64,000 nucleotides of DNA from Caballeronia sp. SL2Y3. Lineage in GTDB: Bacteria > Pseudomonadota > Gammaproteobacteria > Burkholderiales > Burkholderiaceae. The DNA lies in the NCBI RefSeq assembly GCF_022879575.1, contig NZ_CP084261.1, positions 248,001-312,000 on the forward strand, written 5' to 3'. A program made the translations under genes and the position numbers. This document shows, piece by piece, positions 63,211 through 64,000 of the stretch (the first letter of the stretch is position 1; every line of letters starts with the position of its first letter). The notes below the pieces were generated by a model. The model had not been told where the DNA came from. It ran no database searches and saw nothing but the letters and a program-made list of their open reading frames with translations.

Positions 63211-63230
63211 TACTGTATATCCATACAGTA
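63211..63230. promoter_or_regulatory. LexA/SOS box
   Basis: TACTGTATATCCATACAGTA is a nearly perfect palindrome with CTGT-N8-ACAG, matching the gamma/betaproteobacterial LexA consensus. It ends about 30 bases before the start of the DUF4130/UdgX gene, where it would block transcription until RecA triggers LexA cleavage. Confidence 0.9.
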
Positions 63231-63307
63231 ATTCTAGCGATGGCTCCGGCCGGTAGGCAACCTTTTTAAGGTGGTCGTGCCCTTTTGACGCTGCGGGCCG
63301 CGTGCAG

Positions 63308-63895
63308 TCAGCCCTGCTGCAGATCACCCGGCTGATCGACGTCGCGCAACACGTTCGGGTCGTCGACTTCCACCAGAAGCGGCGCCGCTGTCGCGAAAAT
63401 GGCGCGCGCTCCGGCGTCGCCGTCCAGGGCGGCGAGCGTCGCGCGATGCGTCAGCCCGAAGCCGACCGGATGCCCGCGCTGCCCGCGATACGCCGGCGCG
63501 ACGAGCGCCGCGCCCGCATCCAGCGGCCGCGCGACGGCCTCGATCGTCGCGGGCTCGATCCACGGCATGTCGCCGAGCGCGACGATCCATCCTTCGGCTT
63601 CGGAGGTCGCGCGCACCGCGGCGGCGAGCGTTGCGCCCATGCCGCGCACGGCGTCCGCGCTGAAAATCACGTCGCAGCCGGCTTCGTTGAGCACGTCCGC
63701 GAGCTTCTCGGCGCCCGGCCGCACGACCGCGATTACGTCGGAGGCGACCGAAAGCAGCCGCCGCGCGGACTGGAACACGACCGGCGTGCCGCCGGGCAGT
63801 GTCGCGAGGAGCTTGTTTTGCAGGCCGGAAGGATCGAAGCGGGTGCCGAGGCCCGCCGCCAGCAGGATGCCGGTCGCAGTCGACGAGTAGGTCAT
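63308..63895 (-). CDS. MocA/MobA-like nucleotidyltransferase
   Basis: 195 aa. The nucleotide-binding start TGILLAAGLGTRFDPSGLQN KLL, the Asp motif WIVALGDMPWIEPATI and PAYRGQRGHPVGFGLTHR are typical of molybdenum-cofactor cytidylyl/guanylyltransferases and related CTP-type enzymes. MocA relatives mature the cofactor for xanthine dehydrogenase-type enzymes; an XdhC partner may lie beyond the window. ATG 63895 (MTYSSTATGI) starts the fold. The final 100 bases of the window hold no complete gene. Confidence 0.85.
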   Translation of the reverse strand: MTYSSTATGILLAAGLGTRFDPSGLQNKLLATLPGGTPVVFQSARRLLSVASDVIAVVRPGAEKLADVLNEAGCDVIFSADAVRGMGATLAAAVRATSEAEGWIVALGDMPWIEPATIEAVARPLDAGAALVAPAYRGQRGHPVGFGLTHRATLAALDGDAGARAIFATAAPLLVEVDDPNVLRDVDQPGDLQQG

Positions 63896-64000
63896 CGCGC
63901 GGCTCGAAGGACAAGGAAAGCCGATTGTGCAGTGCGACGAGAGGCGGGGCAAGCGCGAAGAAATGCCGCGCCTGGCCCCGCCGTGATGCGCCGTTCAGGC

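Noticed and set aside
1..64000. CRISPR arrays, rRNA, tRNA genes, complete insertion sequences and replication origins
   Set aside because: No regularly spaced repeats, transposase motifs with terminal repeats, DnaA-box clusters or tRNA-like cloverleaf sequences were recognised by eye.

Overview
The window looks like chromosome of a high-GC betaproteobacterium of the Burkholderiaceae (Paraburkholderia/Caballeronia-like). The basis is GC-rich coding DNA, families common in that group (DUF2827 pair, DUF2968, a short C-terminal H-NS paralogue, CsbD, RcnB-like, UdgX/DUF4130 fusion) and many LysR/GntR/AraC regulators. Genus is an inference; no rRNA or tRNA gene was seen.

Region 1 (1-4.7 kb) is the edge of a decayed prophage: a partial integrase, an excisionase, a large terminase interrupted by an intein, a stand-alone HNH endonuclease and a chimeric fragment of a phage neck-type protein. 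The intein is the most striking object here. Its Hint halves lie in the terminase frame, but an endonuclease VII-like HNH protein is written inside it in a different frame. A dnaX-type A AAA AAG heptamer followed by a small stem-loop sits exactly where a -1 slip would carry ribosomes into that frame.

Region 2 (5.4-10.4 kb) holds unlinked single genes: a lipoprotein glycoside hydrolase, an H-NS-like protein, an RcnB-like His-rich periplasmic protein, an aldehyde dehydrogenase and a small unknown protein.

Region 3 (10.4-25 kb) is a coherent oxalate/formyl-CoA locus: LysR, an OxlT-type antiporter, a second LysR, a PanE-like reductase, a small membrane protein plus GntR/FCD regulator, a SucCD-type CoA ligase (opposite strand), a thiamine-diphosphate enzyme, formyl-CoA:oxalate CoA-transferase (Frc), an ADP-forming acyl-CoA synthetase and a fumarylacetoacetase-family protein. 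A repeated TTGTATATCA element lies before panE, before the gntR unit and between sucC and the ThDP gene, and probably marks the GntR regulon.

Region 4 (25-32.4 kb): CsbD, a KaiC-like double ATPase overlapping a CheY-like receiver, envelope proteins (DUF2968, OmpA-like lipoprotein), Ogt, a DNA/RNA endonuclease and a secreted alpha/beta hydrolase.

Region 5 (32.1-35.5 kb) is a lower-GC accessory insertion. The 3' end of the hydrolase gene is repeated downstream as a 264-bp direct repeat and as a more decayed short copy, and these copies bracket two cargo units: an AlbA_2/Schlafen-like protein and an unknown acidic 107-aa protein.

Region 6 (35.5-64 kb) is ordinary core genome: MATE and YnfA transporters, DUF2891, a KgtP-like permease, an AraC regulator with acyl-CoA dehydrogenase and acyl-CoA synthetase, DUF2501, an AI-2E family protein, 3-hydroxyacyl-CoA dehydrogenase, tandem DUF2827 genes, an ABC exporter, MsrB, a metallophosphoesterase, an M20 amidohydrolase, a chemoreceptor, a heptosyltransferase-like protein, a DUF4130-UdgX DNA-repair fusion with an SOS box, and a MocA/MobA-like nucleotidyltransferase.
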